From contig CAZITQ010000017.1 in assembly GCA_964542165.1 (NCBI GenBank), forward strand, positions 1-64,000: a stretch of 64,000 nt of DNA, given 5' to 3'. Positions within the stretch are counted from its first letter, which is position 1, and every line of letters starts with the position of its first letter. The position numbers and the translations under genes were made by a program. The stretch comes from CAYTBN01 sp964542165. GTDB taxonomy: Bacteria; Myxococcota_A; UBA796; UBA9615; CAYRNR01. Under the pieces are notes generated by a model. It was not told the origin of the DNA. It was given only the letters and a program-made list of their open reading frames with translations, and did no database searches. Positions 45,198 through 55,836 of the stretch are shown piece after piece.

Positions 45198-46325
45198 ATG
45201 CCCTCGCTCCATGCACTCCTCAAGGAGATGACCGAGAAGGGGGCCAGCGACCTCCACGTCACCGCAGGCACCTCGGCCCAGCTGCGCGTCGACGGTTCGC
45301 TGCAACCCACCTCCGAAGAGCCCCTGTCGCCCACCGAGACCAAGGAGCTGTGCTACTCGATCCTCACGGATCAGCAGCGGCTGCGGTTCGAGGAGGACAA
45401 GGAACTCGATCTGAGCTTCGGCATCCGTGGCCTGAGTCGGTTCCGGGCCAACATCTTCGTCCAGAAGGGCGCGGTGGCGGGGGCGTTCCGCAAGATCCCC
45501 TACCACATCCCGTCGATGCAGGAGCTCGGGCTGCCTCCGGTCACATCCGAACTGACCCGCATCCCGCGCGGGCTGATCCTGGTCACCGGGCCCACGGGTT
45601 CGGGGAAGTCGACCACCCTCGCCGCGATGATCGACCTGATCAACACCGAACGCAGCGCCCACATCCTGACCATCGAGGACCCCATCGAGTACCTGCATCG
45701 GCACAAGAAGGGGCTGATCAACCAGCGGGAGGTGGGGGCGGACACCCGCAACTTCCAGTCCTCACTCAAGTACGTGCTGCGCCAGGACCCGGACGTGGTG
45801 CTCATCGGCGAGATGCGCGACCGGGAGACCATGGAGGCGGCCCTCAACGTCTCCGAGACCGGCCACATGGTCATGGCGACCCTGCACACCAACTCGGCGG
45901 TGCAGACCATCAACCGCATCATCGACGTCTTCCCGCCGTACCAGCAGCCCCAGATCCGGTCCCAGCTGAGCCACGTGCTCGAAGGCGTGCTGAGCCAGAT
46001 CCTGATCCCCCGCAAGGGAACGACAGGACGGGTCCTCGCCGCCGAGGTCATGCGCCCCAACGTGGCCATCCGCAACATGATCCGCGAGGACAAGGTCCAC
46101 ATGATCTACAACGCCATGCAGGCCGGTCAGGAGAAGACCGGCATGAGCACCATGAACCAGGCGTTGTTGACCCTGCTCACCCGCGGCCTCATCTCCCACG
46201 ACGAGGCCTTCGCCCGCTGCACCGACCTGGAGGAGTTCCAGGCCATGGTCGGTAGCGCCACCGGCGAGTCCCGGGGCAAGGGCAAGTCGCGAAATCCCCG
46301 CTCGCGGCCCAAGACCAGCGCCTGA
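45198..46325 (+). CDS. pilT: type IV pilus retraction ATPase PilT (copy 2)
   Basis: A 375-residue retraction ATPase in the main cluster, 25 bases after pilB. Walker A GPTGSGKSTT at about 131-140, TIEDPIEYLH, DVVLIGEMRD and ATLHTNSA are in order. The PilT signature is VAIRNMIREDKVHMI. The C-terminal tail is basic (GKGKSRNPRSRPKTSA). It is the positional PilT of the pilBTC operon; the copy at 24979 is more distant. PilT disassembles pili for twitching. Confidence 0.95.
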   Translation: MPSLHALLKEMTEKGASDLHVTAGTSAQLRVDGSLQPTSEEPLSPTETKELCYSILTDQQRLRFEEDKELDLSFGIRGLSRFRANIFVQKGAVAGAFRKIPYHIPSMQELGLPPVTSELTRIPRGLILVTGPTGSGKSTTLAAMIDLINTERSAHILTIEDPIEYLHRHKKGLINQREVGADTRNFQSSLKYVLRQDPDVVLIGEMRDRETMEAALNVSETGHMVMATLHTNSAVQTINRIIDVFPPYQQPQIRSQLSHVLEGVLSQILIPRKGTTGRVLAAEVMRPNVAIRNMIREDKVHMIYNAMQAGQEKTGMSTMNQALLTLLTRGLISHDEAFARCTDLEEFQAMVGSATGESRGKGKSRNPRSRPKTSA

Positions 46326-46383
46326 CGCTCTTCACCCCCCGAAACGCTGGACAATCCGCTCGAAAGAGATTCCTTCCATCGGC

Positions 46384-46389
46384 TACAAT
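46384..46389 (+). promoter_or_regulatory. possible -10 element upstream of pilC
   Basis: TACAAT stands in the 115-base gap between pilT and pilC, 51 bases before the pilC ATG. No matching -35 at 17 bases is found, so an internal promoter is only a possibility. Confidence 0.25.
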
Positions 46390-46440
46390 AGGCACGCTCG
46401 CATAGCGCGCGTTTTGCGTGGGTGAGCCGGAGGTGTCTGG

Positions 46441-47652
46441 ATGCCAACCTTCCTCTACGAAGGCAAGACGAACACCGGTGAGGCCAAGAAGGGCAAGATC
46501 GACGCGGACAACGAAGCCGCCGCGACGTCGAAGCTGCGCAACATGGGGATCACCCCATCGATGGTCAAGAAGGCGGGGCTCCTCCAGCAGGATCTATCCA
46601 TCCCTGGCACCGGCGGCGTCAGCAAGAAGGACCTGGTCATCTTCACCCGCCAGTTCGCGACCATGATCGACTCGGGACTGCCGCTGGTGCAGTGCCTGGA
46701 CATCCAGGCCGAACAGGCCCAGAACCCGGCGTTCCGCAAGGAGCTGGTGAAGATCAAGGAGACGGTCGAGGGCGGCGCGACCTTCGCCGACGCTCTGCGC
46801 AAGTTCCCCAAGACCTTCGACGAGCTCTACATCAACCTGGTCTCCGCCGGCGAGATCGGCGGCATCCTCGACACCATCCTCAACCGGCTCGCGGCCTACA
46901 TCGAGAAGAACGAGAAGCTCAAGCGCCAGGTCAAGGGCGCCATGGCCTACCCCACGGTCGTGATGATCGTGACCATCGGCTGTGTGGTCCTGCTGCTGCT
47001 CAAGGTGGTGCCGATGTACGCGAAGCTGTTCGCGGACATGGGCCAGACGCTGCCGCTGCCGACCCAGATCCTGATCACCGCGTCGGAGTGGCTGCAGTCG
47101 TACTTCTACGTGCTGTTCATCGCCATCGTCGCGGCGGTGGTCGCCTGGAAGATGGCGCGCAAGAACGCCAAGTTCAACTACTTCATCGACGCGGTGTTGT
47201 TGCGGTTGCCGGTGGCCGGCGACCTCTTCGTGAAGATCGCCGTGGCCCGATTCTGCCGCACCCTGGGGACGATGATCTCGTCGGGGGTGCCCATCCTGGA
47301 TGCCCTGGAGATCTGCTCGAAGACCGCCGGAAACGCCGTGATCGAAAAGGCGGTGCTCGCCACCAGGGAGGGTATCTCCGAAGGGCGCACCATCGCCGAA
47401 CCACTCTCGGAGGCCAAGGTCTTCCCACAGATGGTGTGTCAGATGATCTCCGTGGGTGAGGCCACCGGTGCCCTCGACACGATGCTCGGCAAGATCGCCG
47501 ACTTCTACGAGGACGAGACCGAGGCCGCGGTGGGTGCACTGACCTCCGTCCTCGAGCCGATGCTGCTCGTCGTTCTCGGTGGGACCATCGCGTTCTTCGT
47601 GGTCGCGATGTACCTGCCGATGTTCAAGGCCGCCGCCGCTCTCTCCGGGTAA
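46441..47652 (+). CDS. pilC: type IV pilus inner-membrane platform protein PilC
   Basis: A 403-residue GspF/PilC platform protein. It begins MPTFLYEGKTNTGEAKKGKIDADNEAAA as the family does, with two repeated T2SSF domains: FTRQFATMIDSGLPLVQCLDI and FCRTLGTMISSGVPILDALEI. Membrane helices are near 170-190, 215-235 and 375-398. PilC links PilB/PilT rotation to pilin insertion or extraction at the inner membrane. It is third in pilB-pilT-pilC. Confidence 0.96.
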   Translation: MPTFLYEGKTNTGEAKKGKIDADNEAAATSKLRNMGITPSMVKKAGLLQQDLSIPGTGGVSKKDLVIFTRQFATMIDSGLPLVQCLDIQAEQAQNPAFRKELVKIKETVEGGATFADALRKFPKTFDELYINLVSAGEIGGILDTILNRLAAYIEKNEKLKRQVKGAMAYPTVVMIVTIGCVVLLLLKVVPMYAKLFADMGQTLPLPTQILITASEWLQSYFYVLFIAIVAAVVAWKMARKNAKFNYFIDAVLLRLPVAGDLFVKIAVARFCRTLGTMISSGVPILDALEICSKTAGNAVIEKAVLATREGISEGRTIAEPLSEAKVFPQMVCQMISVGEATGALDTMLGKIADFYEDETEAAVGALTSVLEPMLLVVLGGTIAFFVVAMYLPMFKAAAALSG

Positions 47653-47663
47653 GCGGCCGCCCC

Positions 47664-49418
47664 GTGGCCCCCTCGCCGGCCTCCCTGGATCCCCACGCGC
47701 ACCACCGTTCGCGGCTGCGCGCCTATCTGCTGATCCGCCTGGCGATCGTCACCTTCCTGTTCGGTCTGGCCACCTGGCTGCTGTTCACCATGCGGATGGA
47801 CGTGGGCGTGCTGCCCCTGTTCTATCCGCTGTTCGCGGTGATCTATGGCGGCACGGTGGTCTTCGCTCACCGGCTGGACCGCATCCCCAACACCACCGCC
47901 TTCAGCTACGCCCAGTTCCTCATCGACACGATGAGCATCACGGTGGTGGTGGCGTTCACCGGCTCGTCGGAGAGCCTGTTCGTCTACACCTACATCTTCG
48001 TGATCCTGGCGGCGGGGCTGATCCTGCGCACGCGCGGGGCGCTGGTCGTGGCCACGATCGTGACCGTGTGCTACGTGGGCGTCCTGGGCCTCGGTCTGCT
48101 GGGCTACGAGTCCATCCGGGTCGGGCTCTCCGAGACCGGTCCGTACGCCGAACCCGGCATGCTGTACACGGTCAGCCAGGTGATCGTCCAGCTGATGGGC
48201 TTCTACCTCATCGCCTGGCTCTCGGGCACCCTGGCCACCCGACTCGAGGAGAGCCAACAGGCCCTGCGCCGCGCCGGTGTCGACCTGGCCGTGCTCCGGG
48301 AGCTGCACGCCAACATCATCGAGAACATCGGCAGCGGGATCCTCACCGTAGGCGAGAACAGCCGCATCTCGTCGTTCAATCAGTCCGCGGCCCACATCAC
48401 CGGGTTGACCCCGGAGCAGGCCATCGGGCAGCACCTGGACGACGTCCTCCCCGGCGCCTCCTCGTACCTCGAGACCCCGGGAGAGGCGCCCATGGTCAAC
48501 GCCGAGACCTCGGCGGCCTGGGTGGCCGACAGCCAGACCTGGGAGGCCCACGTCCGGCTTCCGTCGGGCAAGCGCTGCTACCTGCGCCACTCGGTGTCCA
48601 CCCTGCGGGATCGCTTCGGCGTGCCCATGGGCAAGATCATCATCTTCGACGACGAGTCGAAGGTGCGGGCGATGGAGGAGCAGATGGAGCGCGACCGCCA
48701 CCTGGCCCAGGTGGGCAAGCTGGCGGCCGCCATCGTGCACGAGATCCGAAATCCCCTGGCCGCCATCTCGGGGTCGGCCCAGCTCCTCAGCAGCGACGAG
48801 AGCGTCAAGGAGGAGGACCGCCGGTTGATGGAGATCATCGTCCGGGAGGCGGACCGGCTCAACGGCCTGGTCAGCAACTTCCTGGGGCTCGCGCGCAAGG
48901 GGCCGCTGGACACCGGCCTCGTCGTGGTGGACCAGTGCATCTCCGAGACCCTGCAGCTGCTGGAACAGAGCGGGCACGTCAATCCGGGGATCGAGGTGGA
49001 GCAGGAGTTCAGCTACCGGCCCGGGATCCGCGCCGACCGGGAGCGGCTGCGGCAGGTGTTCTGGAACCTGTTCAACAACGCGTTCCAGGCCATGCCCGAC
49101 GGCGGTACGCTGCGGGTGACCACCGAGCGGGCGCCCGAGCTGGACGAGGGTGGCCGGGACGTGCTGATGATCCGGGTGTCGGACACGGGCAAGGGGATCG
49201 CGGCGGAGGAGATCGACAACGTCTTCGATCCCTTCTACACACGCCGCGCGGGGGGCACCGGACTCGGGCTGGCGATCACCCAGCAGATCGTGCTGGACCA
49301 CGGTGGGAACATCGCGGTGGAGAGCTCGGCGGGGGAGGGGACCCACTTCGAGATCCTCTTCCCGGTGGCCGAGGGGGAAGCCCGGGCGGGGTCCACGGCC
49401 GCGGTCGTGGTGGGGTAG
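47664..49418 (+). CDS. pilS: sensor histidine kinase PilS
   Basis: A 584-residue membrane histidine kinase. Residues 20-190 form about six helices, the PilS membrane sensor that in pseudomonads senses pilin. A PAS domain (about 212-335) follows. The phosphorylated His359 is in AAAIVHEIRNPL, then N, G1 and G2 boxes (NLFNNAFQAMPDGG, VSDTGKGIA, GGTGLGLAI). The start is GTG at 47664. It precedes pilR by 31 bases; the pair likely regulates sigma-54-dependent pilin expression, though pilA is not in the window. Confidence 0.93.
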   Translation: MAPSPASLDPHAHHRSRLRAYLLIRLAIVTFLFGLATWLLFTMRMDVGVLPLFYPLFAVIYGGTVVFAHRLDRIPNTTAFSYAQFLIDTMSITVVVAFTGSSESLFVYTYIFVILAAGLILRTRGALVVATIVTVCYVGVLGLGLLGYESIRVGLSETGPYAEPGMLYTVSQVIVQLMGFYLIAWLSGTLATRLEESQQALRRAGVDLAVLRELHANIIENIGSGILTVGENSRISSFNQSAAHITGLTPEQAIGQHLDDVLPGASSYLETPGEAPMVNAETSAAWVADSQTWEAHVRLPSGKRCYLRHSVSTLRDRFGVPMGKIIIFDDESKVRAMEEQMERDRHLAQVGKLAAAIVHEIRNPLAAISGSAQLLSSDESVKEEDRRLMEIIVREADRLNGLVSNFLGLARKGPLDTGLVVVDQCISETLQLLEQSGHVNPGIEVEQEFSYRPGIRADRERLRQVFWNLFNNAFQAMPDGGTLRVTTERAPELDEGGRDVLMIRVSDTGKGIAAEEIDNVFDPFYTRRAGGTGLGLAITQQIVLDHGGNIAVESSAGEGTHFEILFPVAEGEARAGSTAAVVVG

Positions 49419-49449
49419 ATTCACGAGCGCTGGGTAGCGGGAGGAGCGG

Positions 49450-50844
<1,395 letters not shown>

Positions 50845-50863
50845 GCCCGGGCTCCGCCCGGGC
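50845..50863 (+). terminator. hairpin directly after pilR
   Basis: GCCCGGG and CCCGGGC pair around CTCCG one base after the pilR stop triplet. It lacks a U-run; termination at this site is inferred from position. Confidence 0.5.
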
Positions 50864-51018
50864 AGGCTTCAGGCTTCAGGCATCAGGCGTCAGGCGGAAG
50901 AGACGTGCTCGCTTCCTGCGGCAGCATCGCCTTCGTTCCCTCCTTTGTTCCGGATCGGATGTCGAGCGAAGCGAGACGACCGCTCCGCCTGAGGCCTGAG
51001 GCCTGAGGCCTGAAGCCT
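50864..51018. repeat. heptamer-based inverted repeat between pilR and alr
   Basis: Left arm 50864-50896 and right arm 50986-51018 are 33 bases each and complementary except for about five positions. Both are built of AGGCxTC / GAGGCCT-type heptamers. They flank 89 bases and the right arm enters the alr stop codon. The structure could form a large hairpin that ends convergent transcripts. It shares the CAGGCGTCAGG heptamer with the array at 42679. Confidence 0.7.
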
Positions 51019-52168
51019 ACTCTTCGGAGACTGCGATTCTCGGGATCCGCTCGTGGATCCGCGTGGTGATCTCGTAGTTGATCGTCCCTGCCCAGCCCGC
51101 CATCTGCTCGGCGGTGATGAGTTCTTCGCCCTGGGGTCCCAGGAGGACCACCTCGTCGCCGGTGGCGGCGTCGGGGATGTGGGTCACGTCGACCATGGTG
51201 ATATTCATGCAGACCCGGCCGCGGACGGGGGCGCGGCAGCCCCGGATCAACACGTGGGCCAGGTTGCTCAGGGCCCGGTCGTAGCCGTCGTAGTAGCCCA
51301 CCGGCAGGATCGCCAGCCGGGTGGCGTGGGTGGTCCGGTAGGTCCGTCCGTAGCCCACGTATTCGCCCTCGGGGACCTCCTTGACCTGGGCGACGACGGT
51401 CTTCCAGGCCAGCGCGGGTCGTAGCTCCAGGCGCGCCCGCCCGGCCATCAGCGCCGCCACGTAGGCCTCGGTGGACGGCCACATGCCGTAGCAGGCGATC
51501 CCGGCCCGCACCAGCTCCAGGTGCACCTCCGGCCACAGGATCGCCGCGGCCGAGTTGCTGATGTGGCGGTAGCGGACGTCGATTCCCTCGGCCTCCAGCT
51601 GGCCGGCGAAGCCGTGGAACCGCAGGACCTGGCCGGTGGCGAAGGTGTGGTCGGTGGTGTCCTCCACGTCGGCGAAGTGGGAGGCGAGTCCGGTGAGCTC
51701 CAGGTGGGGATCGGCGTGGATCGCCCGGGCCAGCTCCAGCGCCGCCTCGTCGGTCAGCCCCTGGCGGTTGTTGCCCGTCTCCAGCTTGAGGTGGAGCGGA
51801 GCGGGCCCCGGCGCGCCTCCGGCCACCGCCCTCGACGCCGCCTCGACCACCGCCGGGTCGTACACCACCAGCTGGCAGCCCAGCTCCAGCGCCTCGGTCA
51901 CGTCCTGCGGAGGCACGTAGCCCAGGACCAGCAGCGGCACGTCGATCCCGACCTCCCGCAGCCGGCGGGCCTCGAACAGCGCGTTGATCCCCAGCCAGTC
52001 GGCCCCGGCCTCCACGAACAGCCGGGCACAGATCTCCAGCCCATGTCCGTATGCATGGGCCTTCACCGCCGGCGCCAGCACCGGCCCCGCCCCCACCAGC
52101 TCCCGCAGCTGCCGCACGTTCCCGCGCAGCGCCGAAGCATCGATCTCGCACCAGGTCAGCTCGGTCAT
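51017..52168 (-). CDS. alr: alanine racemase
   Basis: A 383-residue PLP fold-type III enzyme making D-alanine for peptidoglycan. The PLP Lys36 lies in APAVKAHAYGHG; most homologues have KANAYGHG, so His38 replaces Asn. The C-terminal half has YVGYGRTYRT (catalytic Tyr region), RVCMNITMVDVT and LLGPQGEELITAEQMAG. ATG at 52168; upstream codons are low complexity. It is convergent with pilR and preceded by a long leader without genes. Confidence 0.93.
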   Translation of the reverse strand: MTELTWCEIDASALRGNVRQLRELVGAGPVLAPAVKAHAYGHGLEICARLFVEAGADWLGINALFEARRLREVGIDVPLLVLGYVPPQDVTEALELGCQLVVYDPAVVEAASRAVAGGAPGPAPLHLKLETGNNRQGLTDEAALELARAIHADPHLELTGLASHFADVEDTTDHTFATGQVLRFHGFAGQLEAEGIDVRYRHISNSAAAILWPEVHLELVRAGIACYGMWPSTEAYVAALMAGRARLELRPALAWKTVVAQVKEVPEGEYVGYGRTYRTTHATRLAILPVGYYDGYDRALSNLAHVLIRGCRAPVRGRVCMNITMVDVTHIPDAATGDEVVLLGPQGEELITAEQMAGWAGTINYEITTRIHERIPRIAVSEE

Positions 52169-52541
52169 GGGTAGTCCCAGGGTCTCTCTTATAAAACAAA
52201 GCCGGCGTCCTTGCTTCCCTCGGTCTCGGTCTCCGTCTCGGTCTCGGATTCCTCCAGTCGGGGCCTTCGGTAGCCACGCCGGGGTCAGCGGGGCGGTCTG
52301 GGTGCGGCCTGTGGCAGCGGCCGAGTACACATCTTGGGCGGCTCTTCGGGACGTTGCGGTGTAGGTCACGACGTTCCGGGCTGGGTCGTGGCTCCGGGAT
52401 CAGCTGTACGAGTTGCCTGGCGAGGCGGCCTTCGGTCTGGATCTCCGTACTCGGATCGTCGACGCCTGTCTCCAAAGCACGCGGGCGCGCGTGGTATGAT
52501 TTGCGCTTCCTCGATCAACCGAATCCGGGCGTGGTGAATCG
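52169..52541. other. 373-base intergenic region between divergent alr and the kinase gene
   Basis: No gene is seen. A tandem hexamer-like run (TCGGTCTC/TCCGTCTC, 52219-52251) is present, and CTTATA at 52188-52193 reads as TATAAG on the minus strand, 20 bases from the alr start, a possible -10. GGTATGATT at 52493-52501 could serve the kinase. I find no stronger motif and no conserved RNA shape. Confidence 0.5.
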
Positions 52542-55253
52542 ATGTCCTTGGAGCGGGAACTCCATCTGGGAAAGCTGGCCCTGTCGCTGGGGTACGTGGA
52601 CGAGTCGCAGCTCGTGGAGGGTTTGCGCTGGCTGGGCGATCCCGACGGGGGTGGCGAGCTGGTGCCGATCCTGTCGCGGCTGGGGTATCTCAATCCGGGC
52701 CAGGTCGAGGAGCTGGAACACTCCCTGGACCAGGATCTGGGTGACGAGAGCGAGACCGTGGCTCGGCCCGAGCTGGTGGACGGCCCGGATCGGGGTGGCA
52801 ACGGAGGCAAGAAGCCCGGCGGCGGCCGCGTGCCGTCCGACCGCTCGGTGATCCTCTCGCTCAAGCAGCGCCACAAGCTCGATCCGCCCAACATCCAGCT
52901 GGGCGACAAGGTGGAGCCCAAGGCGATCTCGCGACCGGCGTCCGCGCGCTACCGATTCGGCAAGAACGTGGGCAAGGGCGGTCACGGGATCGTGCGCCTG
53001 GTCCACGACATCGACATCGGCCGCCGGGTGGCGCTCAAGGCGCTGAAGTCCGGTGTCAAGGCCACGCCCAAGGAGCTGGAGCGCTTCATCGAAGAGGTGC
53101 AGGTCACCGGTCAGCTCGAGCATCCCAACGTGGTCCCGGTCCACGAGCTGGGGACCCTGGACAACGGCGAGGTCTACTTCACCATGAAGCTGGTGGAGGG
53201 GCGGACGCTGGAGCAGATCATCGCGGGCCTGCGGCGCGGCGAGCCCTCCGCACGGCAGGCCTTCAACCGCAACCGGCTGATCGGCATCGTCCAGGCGGTC
53301 TGCCAGGGGGTCGGGTTCGCCCACGCCAAGGGGGTCGTCCACCGGGATCTCAAACCCGCCAACATCATGCTCGGCGACTACGGTGAGGTCCTGGTCATGG
53401 ACTGGGGACTGGCCAAGGTCCAGGGGGTGGAGGATCGGCATTCCCAGGACCTGGCGCTGGTGGTCACCGACCGCTCTCGGGGCGACAGCGAAGAGACCCT
53501 GGCGGGCACCATCAAGGGCACGCCGGCCTACATGTCCCCCGAACAGGCCATGGGCCGCATCGACCTGATCGACGAGCGGTCGGACGTGTACGCCATCGGC
53601 GTGATCCTCTACGAGCTGCTGACCTATCGCCGGCCCCACCTGGGCAAGGATCCGATGAAGGTGATCCGGGCCGTGGTGCGCGAGCCCATCGTGCCGCCGC
53701 GAGAGGTCGCCCCCCACATGAACATCCCCGAGGAGCTCGAGCTCATCGCCATGAAGTGCCTCCGCAAGGACAAGGAGGAGCGCTACTCCACGGCGATGCA
53801 GGTCCACGAGGAGCTGGACGAGTTCCTGGAGGGGACCAAGCGCAAGCAACAGGCGGCGCGCAAGGTCAAGGAGGGCAACGAGCTGGCCCGCGAGTACGAG
53901 TCCCTGCGCCGGGAGGCCGGCACCCGCCGCGCACAGGAACGCGAGGCTGCCCTGGGGATCAACCCCTGGGACGAAGTCGGCAAGAAGCGGGACCTGTGGG
54001 GACTCGAGGAGGAGGCGGACGCCAAGGAGGTGGAGGCCATCGACACGTTTTCGGCGGCCATCAACCGCTACGTGCAGGCCCTGGGCTACGACCCGGAGAA
54101 CCTCCACGCCCGCCGCGGGCTCGCGGCGCTGTACTGGAGCAAGTTCCGCGAGGCGGAGCAGTCCCGCAGCGAGACCGACGTGCGGTACTTCCGACACCTG
54201 GTGGAGCTGTACGACGACGGCTCGTACGCCAAGTACCTCAAGGGAGACGGCCTGCTGAGTGTGGACTCGTTGCCCAAGGGGGCCACCATCGAGCTGGCAT
54301 CCTACGAGGAGCGGGATCGGGTCCTGACCCCCGTGGACGCGCGGCCCCTGGGGGAGACGCCCCTGGAGAAGCTGCCGGTGTCCATGGGCAGCTACCGGCT
54401 GTCCCTGTCGGTGAAGGGTATGGCCCCGGTGACCCGGCCGATCTTCATCGGTCGCCGCCAGCACCTGCTGGTGCGGGTGCAGATGTACCCCGCCGACAGC
54501 TTCGGCGACCAGTTTCTGTTCGTTCCCGGGGGCCCCTTCGTCATGGGCGGGGATGCCCAGGCCATCGACCCGGTGGAGCGCACGGTCCAGCACGTGGCGG
54601 ACTTCGCGATCTCCCGCTTCCCGGTCACCATGGCCGAGTACCAGGAGTACATCAACCACCTGGCCCAGACCGACCCGATGGAGGTCCAGTTCCGGGTACC
54701 CCGCCATCCGGGGGGCGGTGATCCCATCTTCACCCGGGGTCCCGACGGCAGGTACTTCATGCCCGCGGTGGACCGCCAGAACAATCGCATGGACCCGCAG
54801 TTCCCCGTCTTCGGCGTGAGCTTCGAGGACGCCGCGGCCTACCTGCAGTGGCGCTCCCAAAACGACGGCGCCCCCTACCGGCTGCCCACGGATGCCGAAT
54901 GGGAGAAGGCGGCCCGGGGGGTGGACGGACGGTTCTACCCCTGGGGGGACCGCTTCGACCACGCGTTCTGCAAGACGGACGAGTCCCGCGCCGAGCGGGC
55001 CGGGCCCGAGGTGGTGGGTGCCTTCTCGACGGACTGTTCCCCCTTCGGCGCGCGCGACATGGCCGGCAGCATGCGCGAGTGGTGCGACAGCTGGTTCGAC
55101 GAGGACCGGGGCCTCAAGGTGGTGCGCGGGGGGGCCTGGAACCTCAGCGAGAGCTACGCCCGGGTGTGCAACCGCTACGGGGTGAGCGGCAAGGACGTGG
55201 ATCCGGGGATCGGGTTCCGCGCCGTCCTCGAGATCCGCCCGCCGGGGAGCTGA
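52542..55253 (+). CDS. Ser/Thr protein kinase fused to PEGA and formylglycine-generating-enzyme-like domain
   Basis: A 903-residue protein. Residues 1-65 are an N-terminal helical region (LGKLALSLGYVDESQLVEGLRWL). About 137-430 is a Pkn2-type kinase: GKGGHGIV glycine loop, Lys166 (VALKALK), HRDLKPAN with catalytic Asp269, and MDWG in place of DFG at Asp287. About 575-655 is a PEGA-like beta domain (LSLSVKGMAPVT). About 660-900 is an SUMF1/FGE-type domain (FLFVPGGPFVMGGD, YRLPTDAEWEKAARG, NLSESYARVCNRYG). This architecture is common in myxobacteria-like genomes. No membrane helix is obvious. The targets are unknown. Confidence 0.9.
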   Translation: MSLERELHLGKLALSLGYVDESQLVEGLRWLGDPDGGGELVPILSRLGYLNPGQVEELEHSLDQDLGDESETVARPELVDGPDRGGNGGKKPGGGRVPSDRSVILSLKQRHKLDPPNIQLGDKVEPKAISRPASARYRFGKNVGKGGHGIVRLVHDIDIGRRVALKALKSGVKATPKELERFIEEVQVTGQLEHPNVVPVHELGTLDNGEVYFTMKLVEGRTLEQIIAGLRRGEPSARQAFNRNRLIGIVQAVCQGVGFAHAKGVVHRDLKPANIMLGDYGEVLVMDWGLAKVQGVEDRHSQDLALVVTDRSRGDSEETLAGTIKGTPAYMSPEQAMGRIDLIDERSDVYAIGVILYELLTYRRPHLGKDPMKVIRAVVREPIVPPREVAPHMNIPEELELIAMKCLRKDKEERYSTAMQVHEELDEFLEGTKRKQQAARKVKEGNELAREYESLRREAGTRRAQEREAALGINPWDEVGKKRDLWGLEEEADAKEVEAIDTFSAAINRYVQALGYDPENLHARRGLAALYWSKFREAEQSRSETDVRYFRHLVELYDDGSYAKYLKGDGLLSVDSLPKGATIELASYEERDRVLTPVDARPLGETPLEKLPVSMGSYRLSLSVKGMAPVTRPIFIGRRQHLLVRVQMYPADSFGDQFLFVPGGPFVMGGDAQAIDPVERTVQHVADFAISRFPVTMAEYQEYINHLAQTDPMEVQFRVPRHPGGGDPIFTRGPDGRYFMPAVDRQNNRMDPQFPVFGVSFEDAAAYLQWRSQNDGAPYRLPTDAEWEKAARGVDGRFYPWGDRFDHAFCKTDESRAERAGPEVVGAFSTDCSPFGARDMAGSMREWCDSWFDEDRGLKVVRGGAWNLSESYARVCNRYGVSGKDVDPGIGFRAVLEIRPPGS

Positions 55254-55272
55254 TCCCGATCTGCGGGAGGGA

Positions 55273-55836
55273 TCAGGCCGTGGTCGCCTTGATGAAGCCC
55301 TTGAGGTAGCCCCAGCCGCTGATCAGCGAGTACCCGAGCGCGAACCACATCAACACGATGCCCACGCTGTGGGGGTCCACGCCGTTCCACTCGTGGTGGT
55401 AGATCAGGAACCCCAGCGCCGTGTCCTGGAACGCGGTCTTGTACTTGCCCAGCTTGCCCGCCGCGATGACGATGCCCTCGTTGGCGGCGATGCCCCGCAG
55501 CGCGGTGATCGTGATCTCCCTGGAGAGCAGCACCACCACCATCCACGCCGGGATGCGGTCCAGGGGGATGAGCATCACCATCGCCGCGGTCACCAGCAGC
55601 TTGTCGGCCAGTGGATCCAGGAAGGCACCCAGGGTGGAGGTCAGTCCCATTCGCCGGGCCAGGAAGCCGTCCACCGCGTCCGTGATGCAGGCGATGACGA
55701 AGACCCACATGGCGAGGTGGCACATCTTCGGGCCGGGGAAGAGCATCAATACGACCACCACCGGGATCGCGACGATCCGGGCCACGGTCAGCGAGTTGGG
55801 CAGATTCCAGAACGCCCTGCCGGTGACGCCCGTCAT
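55273..55836 (-). CDS. pgsA: CDP-diacylglycerol-glycerol-3-phosphate 3-phosphatidyltransferase
   Basis: A 187-residue inner-membrane phospholipid enzyme. The CDP-alcohol phosphotransferase motif is complete: DAVDGFLARRMGLTSTLGAFLDPLADK. It makes phosphatidylglycerol phosphate. ATG at 55836 overlaps the stop of the transglycosylase gene (ATGA). Four to five helices and length are typical of PgsA. Convergent with the kinase gene across 19 bases. Confidence 0.92.
   Translation of the reverse strand: MTGVTGRAFWNLPNSLTVARIVAIPVVVVLMLFPGPKMCHLAMWVFVIACITDAVDGFLARRMGLTSTLGAFLDPLADKLLVTAAMVMLIPLDRIPAWMVVVLLSREITITALRGIAANEGIVIAAGKLGKYKTAFQDTALGFLIYHHEWNGVDPHSVGIVLMWFALGYSLISGWGYLKGFIKATTA

Noticed and set aside
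43310..45343. Minus-strand extension of the KdsC-like gene across pilB
   Set aside because: The extension is antisense to pilB; a strong ribosome site and family start place the gene at 43303.
46326..46440. A sigma-54 promoter upstream of pilC
   Set aside because: GG and GC elements at the required 10-base spacing are not present.
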